From: ZAX-1 sp046533095
Lineage (GTDB): Bacteria > Bacillota > Clostridia > Lachnospirales > Lachnospiraceae
Length of the DNA stretch: 64,000 nt
Reading direction: 5' to 3'
NCBI GenBank assembly: GCA_046533095.1
Contig: JAJQRA010000019.1
Span: 62,001 to 126,000, forward strand
Numbering within the stretch: position 1 is the first letter of the stretch; the number at the start of each line of letters is the position of its first letter. Both the position numbers and the translations under genes were made by a program. Below, piece after piece: positions 1 through 9,037 of this stretch. The notes beneath the pieces were generated by a model. The model did not search any database, was not told the origin of the DNA, and saw only the letters and a program-made list of their open reading frames with translations.

Positions 1-331
1 TATATTTTATTTGAGTGGCTGCAAGCTGTACATTTTCTTGTTCCGGATCTACATTATTCTCATCTAGGCGATAGGAATAATTTGGCGAATCCGTGTAGGT
101 GTTGACATTTAGATGATTCAAATGCAGTTCCCGAACCTTTGCGTCAAGTGCTACATATTTTGATTTTTGCAATTCTCGCTCTAATGTGCCTTCAAAATCT
201 ACATCTTTTCGTTTATATCCCGGTGTATCGCCATTGGCAATATTATTGCTGATTGCCTGTTCTTTTAGCCATGCACCATCTGCTGCCTTATCTAATATAT
301 TCACATAATTATATATATTTGAGTTAAACAC
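1..331 (-). CDS. flgB: Flagellar basal-body rod protein FlgB (3' end outside window)
   Basis: Reading leftward from a GTG at 331, with an AAGGGGG ribosome site just upstream, gives 110 residues that run off the window. The segment ISNNIANGDTPGYKRKDVDF and the later YRLDENNVDPEQEN are the N-terminal signature of flagellar rod proteins and match FlgB. FlgB forms the most proximal part of the periplasm-spanning rod of the basal body. It lies downstream of codY in the same direction, an order common in Clostridia, and probably opens a flgB-flgC-fliE operon continuing beyond position 1. The start is GTG because no in-frame ATG precedes the conserved region. Confidence 0.9.
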   Translation of the reverse strand, partial: MFNSNIYNYVNILDKAADGAWLKEQAISNNIANGDTPGYKRKDVDFEGTLERELQKSKYVALDAKVRELHLNHLNVNTYTDSPNYSYRLDENNVDPEQENVQLAATQIKY

Positions 332-439
332 AATTTCCCCCTTTTCTATTCCACTCTATGAAATTCTCTTACTCTTTTTTTGCTAATCAGATTTTTTGCT
401 TTTGTACTTTATTGCATTAAATTCTGTTCTCCCTACTAC

Positions 440-467
440 ATTATATAGTATTACAGAAAAATCACAA
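440..467 (-). promoter_or_regulatory. Candidate promoter for flgB operon
   Basis: On the minus strand TTGTGA and TATAAT are separated by 16 bp, about 110 bp before the flgB start. This is a vegetative SigA-like pattern. The rest of the 310-bp gap between codY and flgB (332-641) is AT-rich; it holds a small inverted repeat around 520-535 and no open frame I would call a gene. Confidence 0.5.
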
Positions 468-641
468 GTATTTTTTTACGTTTTCTGCATTATTTTGTAT
501 TTTTTCATCACTTTACACACTACATCGTGTGGTTTTTGAACTAATGATGTACAATCTAAATTAATAGTTTTTATCTATACCGCAGAAAGAGATCTATAAG
601 CCCACCCTATAAATCCCTTTCATCGTTTCGTTAAGCTCCGC

Positions 642-1430
642 TTAACTATGTGCCTTATTCTGTTGTTTAATTCTTGCCAATTCTTCAAAAATCACATCGT
701 TCAATACTTTTATGTAGGTGCCTTTCATTCCGGAAGAACGTGATTCAATTACACCGGCACTTTCAAATTTACGTAGCGCATTGACGATAACCGATCTCGT
801 GATCCCTACACGGTCTGCGATTTTACTTGCAACAAGAATTCCTTCCTTGCCATCCATTTCATTGAAAATATGTGTAATTGCTTCCAATTCTGAAAAAGAT
901 AGTGTGCCAATTGCCGATTTTACAATCTGTACTTTCCTTGTTTCTTCTGCTGTCTCTTCATTTACAGAGCGCATCATCTCAAGCCCGATTACGGTTGTCC
1001 CATATTCACTTAGTATAATATCATCAATATCATACTGGTCCTCCACGCGATACACAAATAATGTTCCCAATCGCTCTCCTGCTATATCAATAGGGGTAAT
1101 AATTGCACGATATTGTTTCACTTGCGTTGACACAAATCCAAGTGTTTCAAGGTTTACATTTTCTTTTGTTGATAAGATACCCAAAAGTCGCTCATTTAGT
1201 ACCGAGTCTATTATTCCCCCTACCTCATCTGCAATCAGTTCTTTCATTCCGTCAACCGAAACATACTTGCTTGCGCCAAGCACTTTTCCTTTTTTACTAA
1301 TCACTAGAATATTTGAGTTTAGGATATCCGCCAAAACCTCACATATATCGTTGAACACTACCTTTGGGGAGTTATTGTTATGCAACAGTTTATTTATTTT
1401 CCTTGCCTTATCTAATAACTGAACGCTCAT
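642..1430 (-). CDS. codY: GTP-sensing global transcriptional repressor CodY
   Basis: 262 residues, the usual CodY length. The N-terminal two thirds form the GAF-like domain that in the family binds branched-chain amino acids, and the C-terminal winged helix-turn-helix is nearly the family consensus (ASKIADRVGITRSVIVNALR, then KFESAGVIESRSSGMKGTYI). CodY responds to branched-chain amino acids and, in many species, GTP, and represses nutrient-scavenging genes in growing cells. It sits between topA and flgB, all leftward; the 103-bp gap to topA holds its own promoter and a CodY-like box, suggesting autoregulation. A strong identification. Confidence 0.97.
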   Translation of the reverse strand: MSVQLLDKARKINKLLHNNNSPKVVFNDICEVLADILNSNILVISKKGKVLGASKYVSVDGMKELIADEVGGIIDSVLNERLLGILSTKENVNLETLGFVSTQVKQYRAIITPIDIAGERLGTLFVYRVEDQYDIDDIILSEYGTTVIGLEMMRSVNEETAEETRKVQIVKSAIGTLSFSELEAITHIFNEMDGKEGILVASKIADRVGITRSVIVNALRKFESAGVIESRSSGMKGTYIKVLNDVIFEELARIKQQNKAHS

Positions 1431-1474
1431 ACTAACCTCCTAAAGATTTCAAACTTTATTATTCATTAGTGCTA

Positions 1475-1518
1475 ATTCTATCACATTATTTTGTATTATT
1501 CAATAATTTTTGAAAATT
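1475..1518 (-). promoter_or_regulatory. codY promoter with upstream CodY-like box
   Basis: Minus-strand TTGAAT (1498-1503) and TAGAAT (1475-1480) are 17 bp apart, about 45-70 bp before the codY start. Directly upstream of the -35 box, at 1504-1518, lies a near-palindrome differing at three positions from the CodY consensus AATTTTCWGAAAATT. The placement fits negative autoregulation. The region is AT-rich, so chance matching is possible. Confidence 0.45.
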
Positions 1519-1533
1519 TAACAAATATTTTAT

Positions 1534-3636
1534 TTATTTCCCTTTTTCTGTCAACAATTCACTTTTTTCTACCAAAAATCCACACTTTTTATCAGCACAC
1601 ACGTATTTATTCCCTTTTTCCACCATATAGCCCCCGCACTGTGGACATCGCTCTTTTACGGGTTTTGCCCAGGACATAAATTCACAGGTTGGATTATCTT
1701 CACAGCCAAAGTATCTTCTCCCTTTTTTTGTCTTCTTTAAAACAATTTCTTTTCCACAGGTCGGACACGCTACCCCTATTTTTTCTAGGTATGGTTTTGT
1801 ATTTCGACAGTCCGGAAATCCGGGGCAGGCTAGAAAACGACCATGGGGACCATACTTTACCACCATATTCCTACCGCATTCTTCACAAATGACATCCGTT
1901 ACTTCATCCGCTATATTCACTTTTTCCAAATCTTGTTCCGCCGCTTTTACGGCCTCTTCTAAGTCCGGGTAAAAGTTGCTGATTACGGTACGCCAGTTAA
2001 TATCGCCTTCCTCTACTTTATCAAGCAAGGATTCCATGTTTGCCGTAAAACGGTCGTCTACAATGGTTGGAAAGGCTTCTACCATGATAGAATTCACCAC
2101 TTCGCCCAATTCTGTCACATACAGGTTCTTTGCTTCTTTTACAACATATCTTCTGCCAAGCAAGGTTGAAATTGTTGGAGAATAGGTGCTTGGCCGTCCA
2201 ATTCCAAGTTCTTCTAAAATTTTTACTAAGGTAGCTTCTGAATAGTGCGCCGGCGCCTGCGTAAAATGTTGTGTTTCCTGCAATTCATGCAAGGTAAGTT
2301 TTGTGTTCACATCAATCGCTTTTAATAGAAAATTATTTTCTGTTTTTTCATCCTCGTCATTTGTATAGACCGAGAGGAAGCCGTCAAATAGTATCTTTGA
2401 TGCCGCAACATGATATCGGTATCTACCTACCCCTATCTTTATGGAAATGGTTTCATAACGTGCCGGATTCATGCGGCTTGCGGTAAAACGTTTCCATATG
2501 AGCTGATATAGGCGAAATTGGTCTCGGCTTAAGGATTCTTTTACCATCACCGGTGTCCTTGTAATATCGGAAGGGCGAATTGCCTCATGAGCATCTTGAA
2601 CCTTTGTATTGCCTTTTTTTGTATTTTCAAGCGTTGATACATAGTCTGCCCCATATGCCGTCTGGATGTAGGCCCGCGCCGCAAGGTCTGCCTCCTCGGA
2701 AATACGAACGGAATCTGTCCTTAAATATGTAATGAGGCCTACCGTGCCTTGGCTTCCCTTCACCCCTTTAAGGTCAATCCCCTCATAGAGCTGCTGGGCC
2801 AATCGCATTGTTTTCTGGGTAGAAAAATTTAAAGTCTTTGCCGCCTCTTGCTGTAAGGTGCTTGTAATAAACGGCATGGGCGCTTTTTTTACCCGTTCCC
2901 CTTTTTTCACCTCTAACACTTTGTATGGTTCTTTTTTTGTTTCGTTTACGATGATGTCTAATTCTTCCTTTGAAGCAATGGTCCGCTTCGCGTTCTCATC
3001 TCCATAAAACTTTGCAGCAAGCAGTTTCTTCTCGCCCGGAATCGCAAGCATTGCATCTAGTGTCCAATATTCTTTTGGTATAAATGCATTAATTTCATCT
3101 TCACGGTCGCAGATGATACGAAGTGCGACTGACTGAACCCTGCCTGCACTTAAGCCTCGTTTCACCTTCGCCCACAAAAGGGGGCTGATGCGGTATCCCA
3201 CCATACGGTCTAGGATACGGCGTGCCTGTTGTGCGTCCACTAAGCCCATATCTATGTCGCGTGCTTCTTTTAAGGAAGTTTTTACGGCGTTTTGTGTGAT
3301 TTCGTTAAAGCTGATACGGTATACTTTTTTGTCCTCTAACTTTAAGGATTTGGATAAATGCCATGAAATTGCCTCACCCTCGCGGTCAGGGTCAGTCGCT
3401 AAATACACTTTTTCCGCCTTTTTTACTTCTTTTCGCAGGTTCGCAAGGATATCTCCTTTTCCCCGTATCGTAATATATTTTGGTTCATAGTTATGTTCAA
3501 TATCAATTCCCATCTGGCTCTTTGGTAAATCCCGCACATGCCCATTGGAAGCAGCAACCTCATAATTTTTCCCTAAAAATTTTTTTATCGTCTTTACTTT
3601 TGCCGGTGACTCTACAATTACAAGATATTTTGCCAT
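1534..3636 (-). CDS. topA: DNA topoisomerase I
   Basis: 700 residues, type IA topoisomerase, which relaxes negative supercoils by breaking and rejoining one strand. The N-terminal Toprim domain begins YLVIVESPAKVKTIKKFLG, with the acidic DPDREG motif near residue 113. The catalytic tyrosine lies in GLITYLRTDS near residue 305. The C-terminus carries three zinc-finger cysteine clusters (CEECG.., CPTCG.., CPQCG..), as in most Firmicute TopA proteins. Upstream lies dprA, downstream codY, all in one direction. Confidence 0.98.
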   Translation of the reverse strand: MAKYLVIVESPAKVKTIKKFLGKNYEVAASNGHVRDLPKSQMGIDIEHNYEPKYITIRGKGDILANLRKEVKKAEKVYLATDPDREGEAISWHLSKSLKLEDKKVYRISFNEITQNAVKTSLKEARDIDMGLVDAQQARRILDRMVGYRISPLLWAKVKRGLSAGRVQSVALRIICDREDEINAFIPKEYWTLDAMLAIPGEKKLLAAKFYGDENAKRTIASKEELDIIVNETKKEPYKVLEVKKGERVKKAPMPFITSTLQQEAAKTLNFSTQKTMRLAQQLYEGIDLKGVKGSQGTVGLITYLRTDSVRISEEADLAARAYIQTAYGADYVSTLENTKKGNTKVQDAHEAIRPSDITRTPVMVKESLSRDQFRLYQLIWKRFTASRMNPARYETISIKIGVGRYRYHVAASKILFDGFLSVYTNDEDEKTENNFLLKAIDVNTKLTLHELQETQHFTQAPAHYSEATLVKILEELGIGRPSTYSPTISTLLGRRYVVKEAKNLYVTELGEVVNSIMVEAFPTIVDDRFTANMESLLDKVEEGDINWRTVISNFYPDLEEAVKAAEQDLEKVNIADEVTDVICEECGRNMVVKYGPHGRFLACPGFPDCRNTKPYLEKIGVACPTCGKEIVLKKTKKGRRYFGCEDNPTCEFMSWAKPVKERCPQCGGYMVEKGNKYVCADKKCGFLVEKSELLTEKGK

Positions 3637-3675
3637 GTGCCTACTCCTTTATATGCTAGCCTTTTACGTATGAAG

Positions 3676-4788
3676 CTATTTTATCTTTCTGTATGTTTCA
3701 TGCGTTCTAATATAATAGTTTTTATAGACTTCTGTAATATATCCCAAGGACTGTAGCCCTGACAATGCCTTTACAAGCTGTGTAAAACTAAGTGCCGTCT
3801 GCTCGATCAGCCAGTCTACATTTCTAGGACTCAAATCCAAACAACTATACACCAACTTTTCAAATTTTTCAATAGGCAATTTTATTATTTTTTCATTTAT
3901 TGTTCCTTTTTTACTAAAAATTTGCAATTCTTCCAGAAAATCTTCCGCCGATAACAGGATACCCGCCCCCTGTCTTATGAGGCGATTTGTGCCTTGGCTA
4001 AGGGCGTCGCTGATACGGCCGGGGACGGCATAAATATCTTTTCCTTGATCCAACGCAAAATCTGCAGTAATTAAAGAGCCACTTTTTTCTTTTGCTTCTA
4101 TAACAACGGTCACATCTGCCAAACCGCTTATGAGGCGGTTTCTCATGGGAAACTGGTGCGCGATCGGAGGTGCTTTTATGGGAAATTCTGAAATAATAGC
4201 TCCATTTTGAGGAATTTTTTCATATAATTCCCAATTACGTGGTGGATAGCAAACGGATACGCCACAGCCAAATACTGCGTAGGTGGACCCTCCTGCGTCT
4301 ATCGCCCCTAAATGGGCCGCCCCATCTATGCCAAGTGCCATTCCACTTATCACTTCTACCCCGCCTTTTCCTAAGGTCCTAGCGAGCGTTTCTGCCATCG
4401 CCCGTCCATATTCCGAGCACATTCTAGCTCCTACAATTGCCACTGCCTTTTTTTCAGGATTTGGCAAGGTGCCCCTTACGTATAAGCAATAGGGGGGATT
4501 ATAGATATCTTTTAAGCGGCTTGGATAATCCGGCTGTCCGATGGTAGTCATTTTGATCTTATCTTTTTGCAGCTGTTCGTATTCTTTTTCTAGATGCCAT
4601 GTTTTTTTACTGTTCCATATTTTCTCTGCCTCATCGCCTGCTATTGCCTTATTAAGAAATGCAAGTTTTTTTATTGACGCCTCAGGCATATTGTATAGTT
4701 CCATCGGATTAGCGCCTAAAGCGATCATTTTATTTTTTCTTCTATTTGAAATGTTTTCTATATTTGCAAACCAATACTGATATTTCAC
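3676..4788 (-). CDS. dprA: DNA-processing protein DprA (Smf)
   Basis: 370 residues. The central Rossmann-like DprA domain is clear: AIVGARMCSEYGRAMAETLA, SGMALGIDGAAH and GCGVSVCYPPRN. DprA binds single-stranded DNA taken up by transformation and loads RecA. The last 60 residues form the small winged-helix-like domain found in many DprA proteins. It lies between yifB and topA in the arrangement usual for Clostridia. No other competence gene appears in the window except the ComM-like yifB. Confidence 0.95.
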   Translation of the reverse strand: MKYQYWFANIENISNRRKNKMIALGANPMELYNMPEASIKKLAFLNKAIAGDEAEKIWNSKKTWHLEKEYEQLQKDKIKMTTIGQPDYPSRLKDIYNPPYCLYVRGTLPNPEKKAVAIVGARMCSEYGRAMAETLARTLGKGGVEVISGMALGIDGAAHLGAIDAGGSTYAVFGCGVSVCYPPRNWELYEKIPQNGAIISEFPIKAPPIAHQFPMRNRLISGLADVTVVIEAKEKSGSLITADFALDQGKDIYAVPGRISDALSQGTNRLIRQGAGILLSAEDFLEELQIFSKKGTINEKIIKLPIEKFEKLVYSCLDLSPRNVDWLIEQTALSFTQLVKALSGLQSLGYITEVYKNYYIRTHETYRKIK

Positions 4789-4883
4789 ATTACTCCTATC
4801 TATCCGTTTTATCGGATACGAAAAACCAGAAGTGAAAGGACGCCTTAAATGCCAGGGGATTGAGCCGTAACATTTCTTCTCCT

Positions 4884-6509
4884 TTATCCCCAGAGGTGGA
4901 CATCCATGCTTCGGTACATCAAAGCCTCTTGTACATGCAATTCCAGGATGGTTTCACTTTTTCCCAAATCAGCGATGGTCCTTGCTGTTTTTATTATTTT
5001 GTAATAGGCTCTTGCACTTAGGTTCATTTTATCAAATGCCTGTTCCATGAGCTTTTCCGCTTTTGTTTCCATCAAGCAGTAGTTCTTTACTTCGCTTCCC
5101 GGTATTTGGCTATTATAGTAAAAATTTGTTTTTTTGTAGCGTTCCTTTTGGATTGCATGGGCATTTTCTACCCGTTTACGTATTGTGTCAGAATTTTCAT
5201 TTGGCACTGTAGTGGTTAAATCCCGTATTTTCATCCTTGGCGCTTCTATGCAGATATCAATGCGGTCTAATAGGGGACGGCTTATTTTATCTAAATGCCT
5301 TTGTATGACCGTGGTGCTACATCTGCATTTGTTGCGATCCGGATAGTATCCACAGTTGCATGGGTTAATTGCCGCTAGCAGCATGAAATCTGCCGGATAG
5401 CGGTAGGTTCCACTTATACGTACAATCTGAATAGAATGTTCTTCTAATGGCTGCCTTAAGGTTTCTAGTGTTGCCTTTTTAAATTCCGTCAATTCGTCCA
5501 AAAAAAGCACGCCTCCGTGAGAAAGGCTTATTTCACCAGGTTTTGGTATGGCGCCGCCTCCCGCTAGGGCTGTGGCGGATATGGTATGGTGGGGGTTTCG
5601 AAAAGGGCGTGCGAACAGGCCTGCCCGTGTATCAAATAGGCCACTGACGCTATAGATTTTTGCAACTTCCATTGCTTCCTCTTCGTTTAATGGGGGGAGG
5701 ATAGAGGGAATGGCACTTGCAGCTAGGGTTTTGCCCGAACCGGGTGGCCCTATCATCAACATATTGTGCATACCTGCCGCCGCCACTTCACATGCACGAC
5801 GCAGGACATTCTGCCCATTGATTGCGGCAAAATCAATCTCCATATTTTTCGTGTTTAATGCCGTTTCTTCTATATTATTATTACTACTATTACTTGTCCG
5901 ATTATTTTCATTTGCACTTTCTTGATTTGGATTGTTTTGATTTGCACTTTCTTGATTTGGGCTGCTTTCATTTGTACTTTTTTGATTTGTACTGTTTTTT
6001 ACGTGCTCTAGTCCGGCAAGTATATCGGCCAGCTTTCCTATGGCAATGATTTGAATATTCTTTACAAACGCCGCTTCCCTTTCATTTCCTTTCGGGATGA
6101 CAATGCGTTTGTATCCAGCCTCTTTTGCAGCAAGCACGATAGGCAATATTCCGTTCACTGGATGGATATCTCCATTTAGGCTTACTTCACCTACAAATAG
6201 GGTGTCCTTGATCTGTTTTGGATGAACCATTTCATAGGCCACTAGGATCGCCATTGCAATAGGCAGGTCAAATCCGGTACCGGATTTTCTAAGATCCGCC
6301 GGATAAAGGTTGACCGTAATACGTTTGGGGTTCAACTTGATTCCGGTGTTTCTAATTGCTGCGCGGATACGCTCCTTCGCTTCACGCACTTCCGAAGAAA
6401 GTTCCCCGACCATTTCAAAAACAGGCATGCCATCGCATACATCGGCCTCCACTTTTACGATAATGCTTTCAATACCGCAGACGACTGCTGTTGGTATGAT
6501 ACTATACAA
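4884..6509 (-). CDS. YifB/ComM-family Mg-chelatase-like AAA+ ATPase
   Basis: 541 residues. The N-terminal domain (about 1-165) is Lon-protease-like ChlI fold (KVEADVCDGMPVFEMVGE, ITVNLYPADLRKSGTGFDLP). The AAA+ module follows with Walker A GPPGSGKT and Walker B GVLFLDELTEF, then the C-terminal MgCI domain with the CNCGYY zinc-type motif. In naturally competent bacteria ComM is a helicase promoting branch migration during transformation. Odd feature: residues about 170-215 are an Asn/Ser/Gln-rich linker built of near-repeats (NQESANQNN type), longer than I would expect between the two domains. Same direction as dprA and topA. Confidence 0.93.
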   Translation of the reverse strand: MYSIIPTAVVCGIESIIVKVEADVCDGMPVFEMVGELSSEVREAKERIRAAIRNTGIKLNPKRITVNLYPADLRKSGTGFDLPIAMAILVAYEMVHPKQIKDTLFVGEVSLNGDIHPVNGILPIVLAAKEAGYKRIVIPKGNEREAAFVKNIQIIAIGKLADILAGLEHVKNSTNQKSTNESSPNQESANQNNPNQESANENNRTSNSSNNNIEETALNTKNMEIDFAAINGQNVLRRACEVAAAGMHNMLMIGPPGSGKTLAASAIPSILPPLNEEEAMEVAKIYSVSGLFDTRAGLFARPFRNPHHTISATALAGGGAIPKPGEISLSHGGVLFLDELTEFKKATLETLRQPLEEHSIQIVRISGTYRYPADFMLLAAINPCNCGYYPDRNKCRCSTTVIQRHLDKISRPLLDRIDICIEAPRMKIRDLTTTVPNENSDTIRKRVENAHAIQKERYKKTNFYYNSQIPGSEVKNYCLMETKAEKLMEQAFDKMNLSARAYYKIIKTARTIADLGKSETILELHVQEALMYRSMDVHLWG

Positions 6510-6956
6510 TTTTACTTCCTTACTTCGCTGTACTTGGGATTGTTTGGGATTCCTTGAAATAGAAAAGATACATTTATCATATCATGCATCGCGGAAAAAA
6601 GAAAGTACTAAATAACTTAAGTTTTCGTATTGCAAGTTAAAAATTTATAGATTGCAAATCATCTTGTCTGCATTTTACTTGATTCGTATGAAATCCTCCG
6701 TCGCTTTTTCACTCCCGCCACGCTTGCCGATAAGGTCTACCAGCATTGCCGGGGCAAACGCAAGCTAGTGTGTGTGGAAACGATTGAGGCGCGGTTGAAA
6801 AGCATCGCCGTATACTTAAGTTGCGTGAACGATAACCGCCACAAAGTGGTTAACCTTCCATTAGGTGCTAAAAAGCATCGCCGTATGATTCAGTTGCGTG
6901 AACCGTTCCGATTACGACACGCCCTGCCGCCCTGCCGCATTGTCGCACGTTGCCTA
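6510..6956. repeat. Gene-free stretch with a 33-bp direct repeat
   Basis: No convincing gene in about 450 bp between yifB and the HAD gene. It contains two near-identical 33-bp copies at 6798-6830 and 6871-6903 (core AAAAGCATCGCCGTAT, then TTGCGTGAAC). A rightward open frame at 6768-7019 overlaps the HAD 3' end and matches no family I recognise. The base composition is richer in G+C than yifB and resembles the thiamine cluster, so this may mark the edge of an acquired segment. Confidence 0.5.
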
Positions 6957-7595
6957 TTACAGCACATTCCAGTCATAAACAACAGCGTCGGCAAGCTGCG
7001 CTATCTGTTCAAAATCTGATTTTGAAGATTCATCATACACTCCGCAGGTCGTCATACCTATTGATTTAGCGCTCATTATGGCGGCAAGCACATCGTCAAA
7101 TACAATACAGTCCTCACAGCGTACATTCAGCTTTTCAGTCGCAAGCAAAAATATATCCGGTCTTGATTTTCCAAAATCGACCTCTTCCGTAAAACAAATA
7201 ACGTCAAACAGTTCAGCTATACCGTGGTGCGCCAATGCCACATTGCAGAGTATTCGAGTAGCACTTGTGGCGAGAGCGATTTTGGCTCCTGTTGCTTTGA
7301 CTTTCAACAGATATTCTCTTGCACCCGGTTTTAGCGGTATTGTATTTCCATATGCGTGTACAGTCATTTCGTTCCACTCGTTCATCAAATCATCGGGAGA
7401 ATCTTTCAGCCCGAATAAATCTATCGTATATTTTGCGGCTTCAGGAAAGCTCATCGAACTAATCTGCCGGATATAATCAGGTGTGGAAACAAGACCGCGC
7501 TTTTTAAGAAACGCTCGGTCAATTTGCTCCCATATCCCCATTGAATTGAGGAGTGTTCCGTCTAAGTCGAAAATATATGCTTTCACTGCGCCCAC
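6957..7595 (-). CDS. HAD-superfamily phosphatase in thiamine cluster
   Basis: 212 residues of the beta-phosphoglucomutase-like HAD group. Motif I is IFDLDGTLLNS; motif II is ATSAT; the C-terminal motif lies in VFDDVLAAIMSAKSIGM. The start overlaps the thiE stop by 13 bp and uses GTG, so it is translationally tied to thiE. Its position last in the thi operon suggests it acts on a thiamine-related phosphate such as thiamine monophosphate or HMP phosphate, but that is inference; HAD substrates cannot be read from sequence. Confidence 0.8.
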   Translation of the reverse strand: MGAVKAYIFDLDGTLLNSMGIWEQIDRAFLKKRGLVSTPDYIRQISSMSFPEAAKYTIDLFGLKDSPDDLMNEWNEMTVHAYGNTIPLKPGAREYLLKVKATGAKIALATSATRILCNVALAHHGIAELFDVICFTEEVDFGKSRPDIFLLATEKLNVRCEDCIVFDDVLAAIMSAKSIGMTTCGVYDESSKSDFEQIAQLADAVVYDWNVL

Positions 7596-8221
7596 ACACT
7601 TTGAAAAAGTTCTCTTATCTTGCGGGCGGCGGCGGTAATGTCTGTTTGCGCGACAATCGCTGATACGACAGCAGCTCCGTCAATACCTGTCCCGATAAAA
7701 TTGGGGATTGTAGTCTTGTTGATACCACCTATCACAACGAGCGGCAACGCTGTCGCTTTACGGATTTGCGCTAACTCGTCAAGTGATACTACGGCAGCAT
7801 CGGTCTTGGTATTTGTCGCGTACATGGCCCCAACTCCGAGGTAGTCCGCGCCTAAGCGTTCCGCTTCTTTTGCCTCCGCGATATTGCTTACCGAAACGCC
7901 GAGTATTTTGTCATTACCGATAATACTTCGCACTACATCGGGCGGCAAATCGCTCTGTCCGATATGTACTCCGTCTGCGTTTGTGGCAATCGCTATGTCA
8001 AGACGGTCATTGATTATCAACGGCACGCCGTATTTTTGCGTTATCTCGCGCACCTTTGCGGCAGTATTGTAAAACTCGCGGGAGGACGCTGTTTTCTCTC
8101 GAAGTTGAACTACTGTCACGCCGCCGATCATCGCAAGTTCTACGGATTCAGCTACCGTTGCCGCAGTCATAAGCTCGCGGTCGGTGACAAGATATACGGA
8201 ATAATCAATTTTAGGCTTCAC
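7583..8221 (-). CDS. thiE: Thiamine-phosphate synthase ThiE
   Basis: 212 residues, TIM-barrel enzyme joining HMP-PP and thiazole phosphate to thiamine monophosphate. Recognisable stretches are YLVTDRELM, the VQLREK pyrophosphate-site motif, IINDRLDIA, GVHIGQSDLP, LGVGAMYATNTK and VVIGGINKT. It overlaps the thiM stop by 11 bp and the HAD start by 13 bp, indicating coupled translation. Length and motifs are normal. Confidence 0.96.
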   Translation of the reverse strand: MKPKIDYSVYLVTDRELMTAATVAESVELAMIGGVTVVQLREKTASSREFYNTAAKVREITQKYGVPLIINDRLDIAIATNADGVHIGQSDLPPDVVRSIIGNDKILGVSVSNIAEAKEAERLGADYLGVGAMYATNTKTDAAVVSLDELAQIRKATALPLVVIGGINKTTIPNFIGTGIDGAAVVSAIVAQTDITAAARKIRELFQSVWAQ

Positions 8222-9020
8222 TTGCTTTCGCCCCCTTTTCGAGAATTTCGCGGTCGATTTTACTAATTGCGTCGTGCAGAGCTACGCGGAAACTGCCGTT
8301 GCCCAATTCTCCTGCTTTTTCGTAGGCTATTTCTCCTGCAATTCCCATTGACAGCACGGCGCAGATAGTTGCTTCAAGCGGCAGCTGCGGAACCGCTCCA
8401 ACAAATGAGCCTACAAGCGACGAACACATACAACCCGTTCCCGTAAGGTTCGCAAGCATTGGGTGTCCGTTTTTGATTAGCGTGACTTTCTCGCCGTCGG
8501 AAATGGTATCTGTTGCACCTGTTATCGCAATCACACAATTTAATCGTTTCGCCAGCGATTTGGCGATGTTTATTCCGTCTGCGGAATCAATATCGTTCTC
8601 GCCCGCGTCAACGCCCTTTGTTTCAGATTTAAGTCCGGCGATAAATTTTATCTCGGAAATGTTTCCGCGAATTACCGTGAATTTAACCTCCGATATCAGG
8701 CTTGCTGCCGTTTCGTTACGATATGCCGACGCTCCCGCGCCAACCGGGTCAAATATTACAGGCACTCCCGCGTTATTAGCGGCTTTACCCGCGAGAAGCA
8801 TTGACTGCACGGTTTTGGGGTTAAGCGTTCCCATATTTAGTACCACCGCTTGAGAAATTCCGGCGATGTCCGCCGCTTCCTCGTTTGCGTCTGCCATAAT
8901 TGGAGATGCGCCGATGCCGAGCGTTATATTGGCACAGTCGTTTACTGTAACGTAGTTCGTGATGTGGTGAACAAGTGGCTTATTTGCTCTCACCTTTTCA
9001 ATTAAAGTAAAAATTTCCAT
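8211..9020 (-). CDS. thiM: Hydroxyethylthiazole kinase ThiM
   Basis: 269 residues. Phosphorylates 4-methyl-5-(2-hydroxyethyl)thiazole, a salvage step. Motifs: PLVHHITNYVTVNDCANITL near the N-terminus, the GASPIMADANEEA loop, VFDPVGAGAS, and the anion hole NLTGTGCMCSSLVG with the catalytic cysteine. ThiM in a cluster without thiG, thiS, thiH or thiF implies that the thiazole moiety is taken from outside while the pyrimidine is made by ThiC. Confidence 0.96.
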   Translation of the reverse strand: MEIFTLIEKVRANKPLVHHITNYVTVNDCANITLGIGASPIMADANEEAADIAGISQAVVLNMGTLNPKTVQSMLLAGKAANNAGVPVIFDPVGAGASAYRNETAASLISEVKFTVIRGNISEIKFIAGLKSETKGVDAGENDIDSADGINIAKSLAKRLNCVIAITGATDTISDGEKVTLIKNGHPMLANLTGTGCMCSSLVGSFVGAVPQLPLEATICAVLSMGIAGEIAYEKAGELGNGSFRVALHDAISKIDREILEKGAKASEA

Positions 9021-9037
9021 TTATCTATCCTCCGAAG

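Noticed and set aside
6768..7019. Rightward open frame of 83 codons before the HAD gene
   Set aside because: Overlaps the HAD 3' end, contains the duplicated 33-bp block and matches no family that I recognise.
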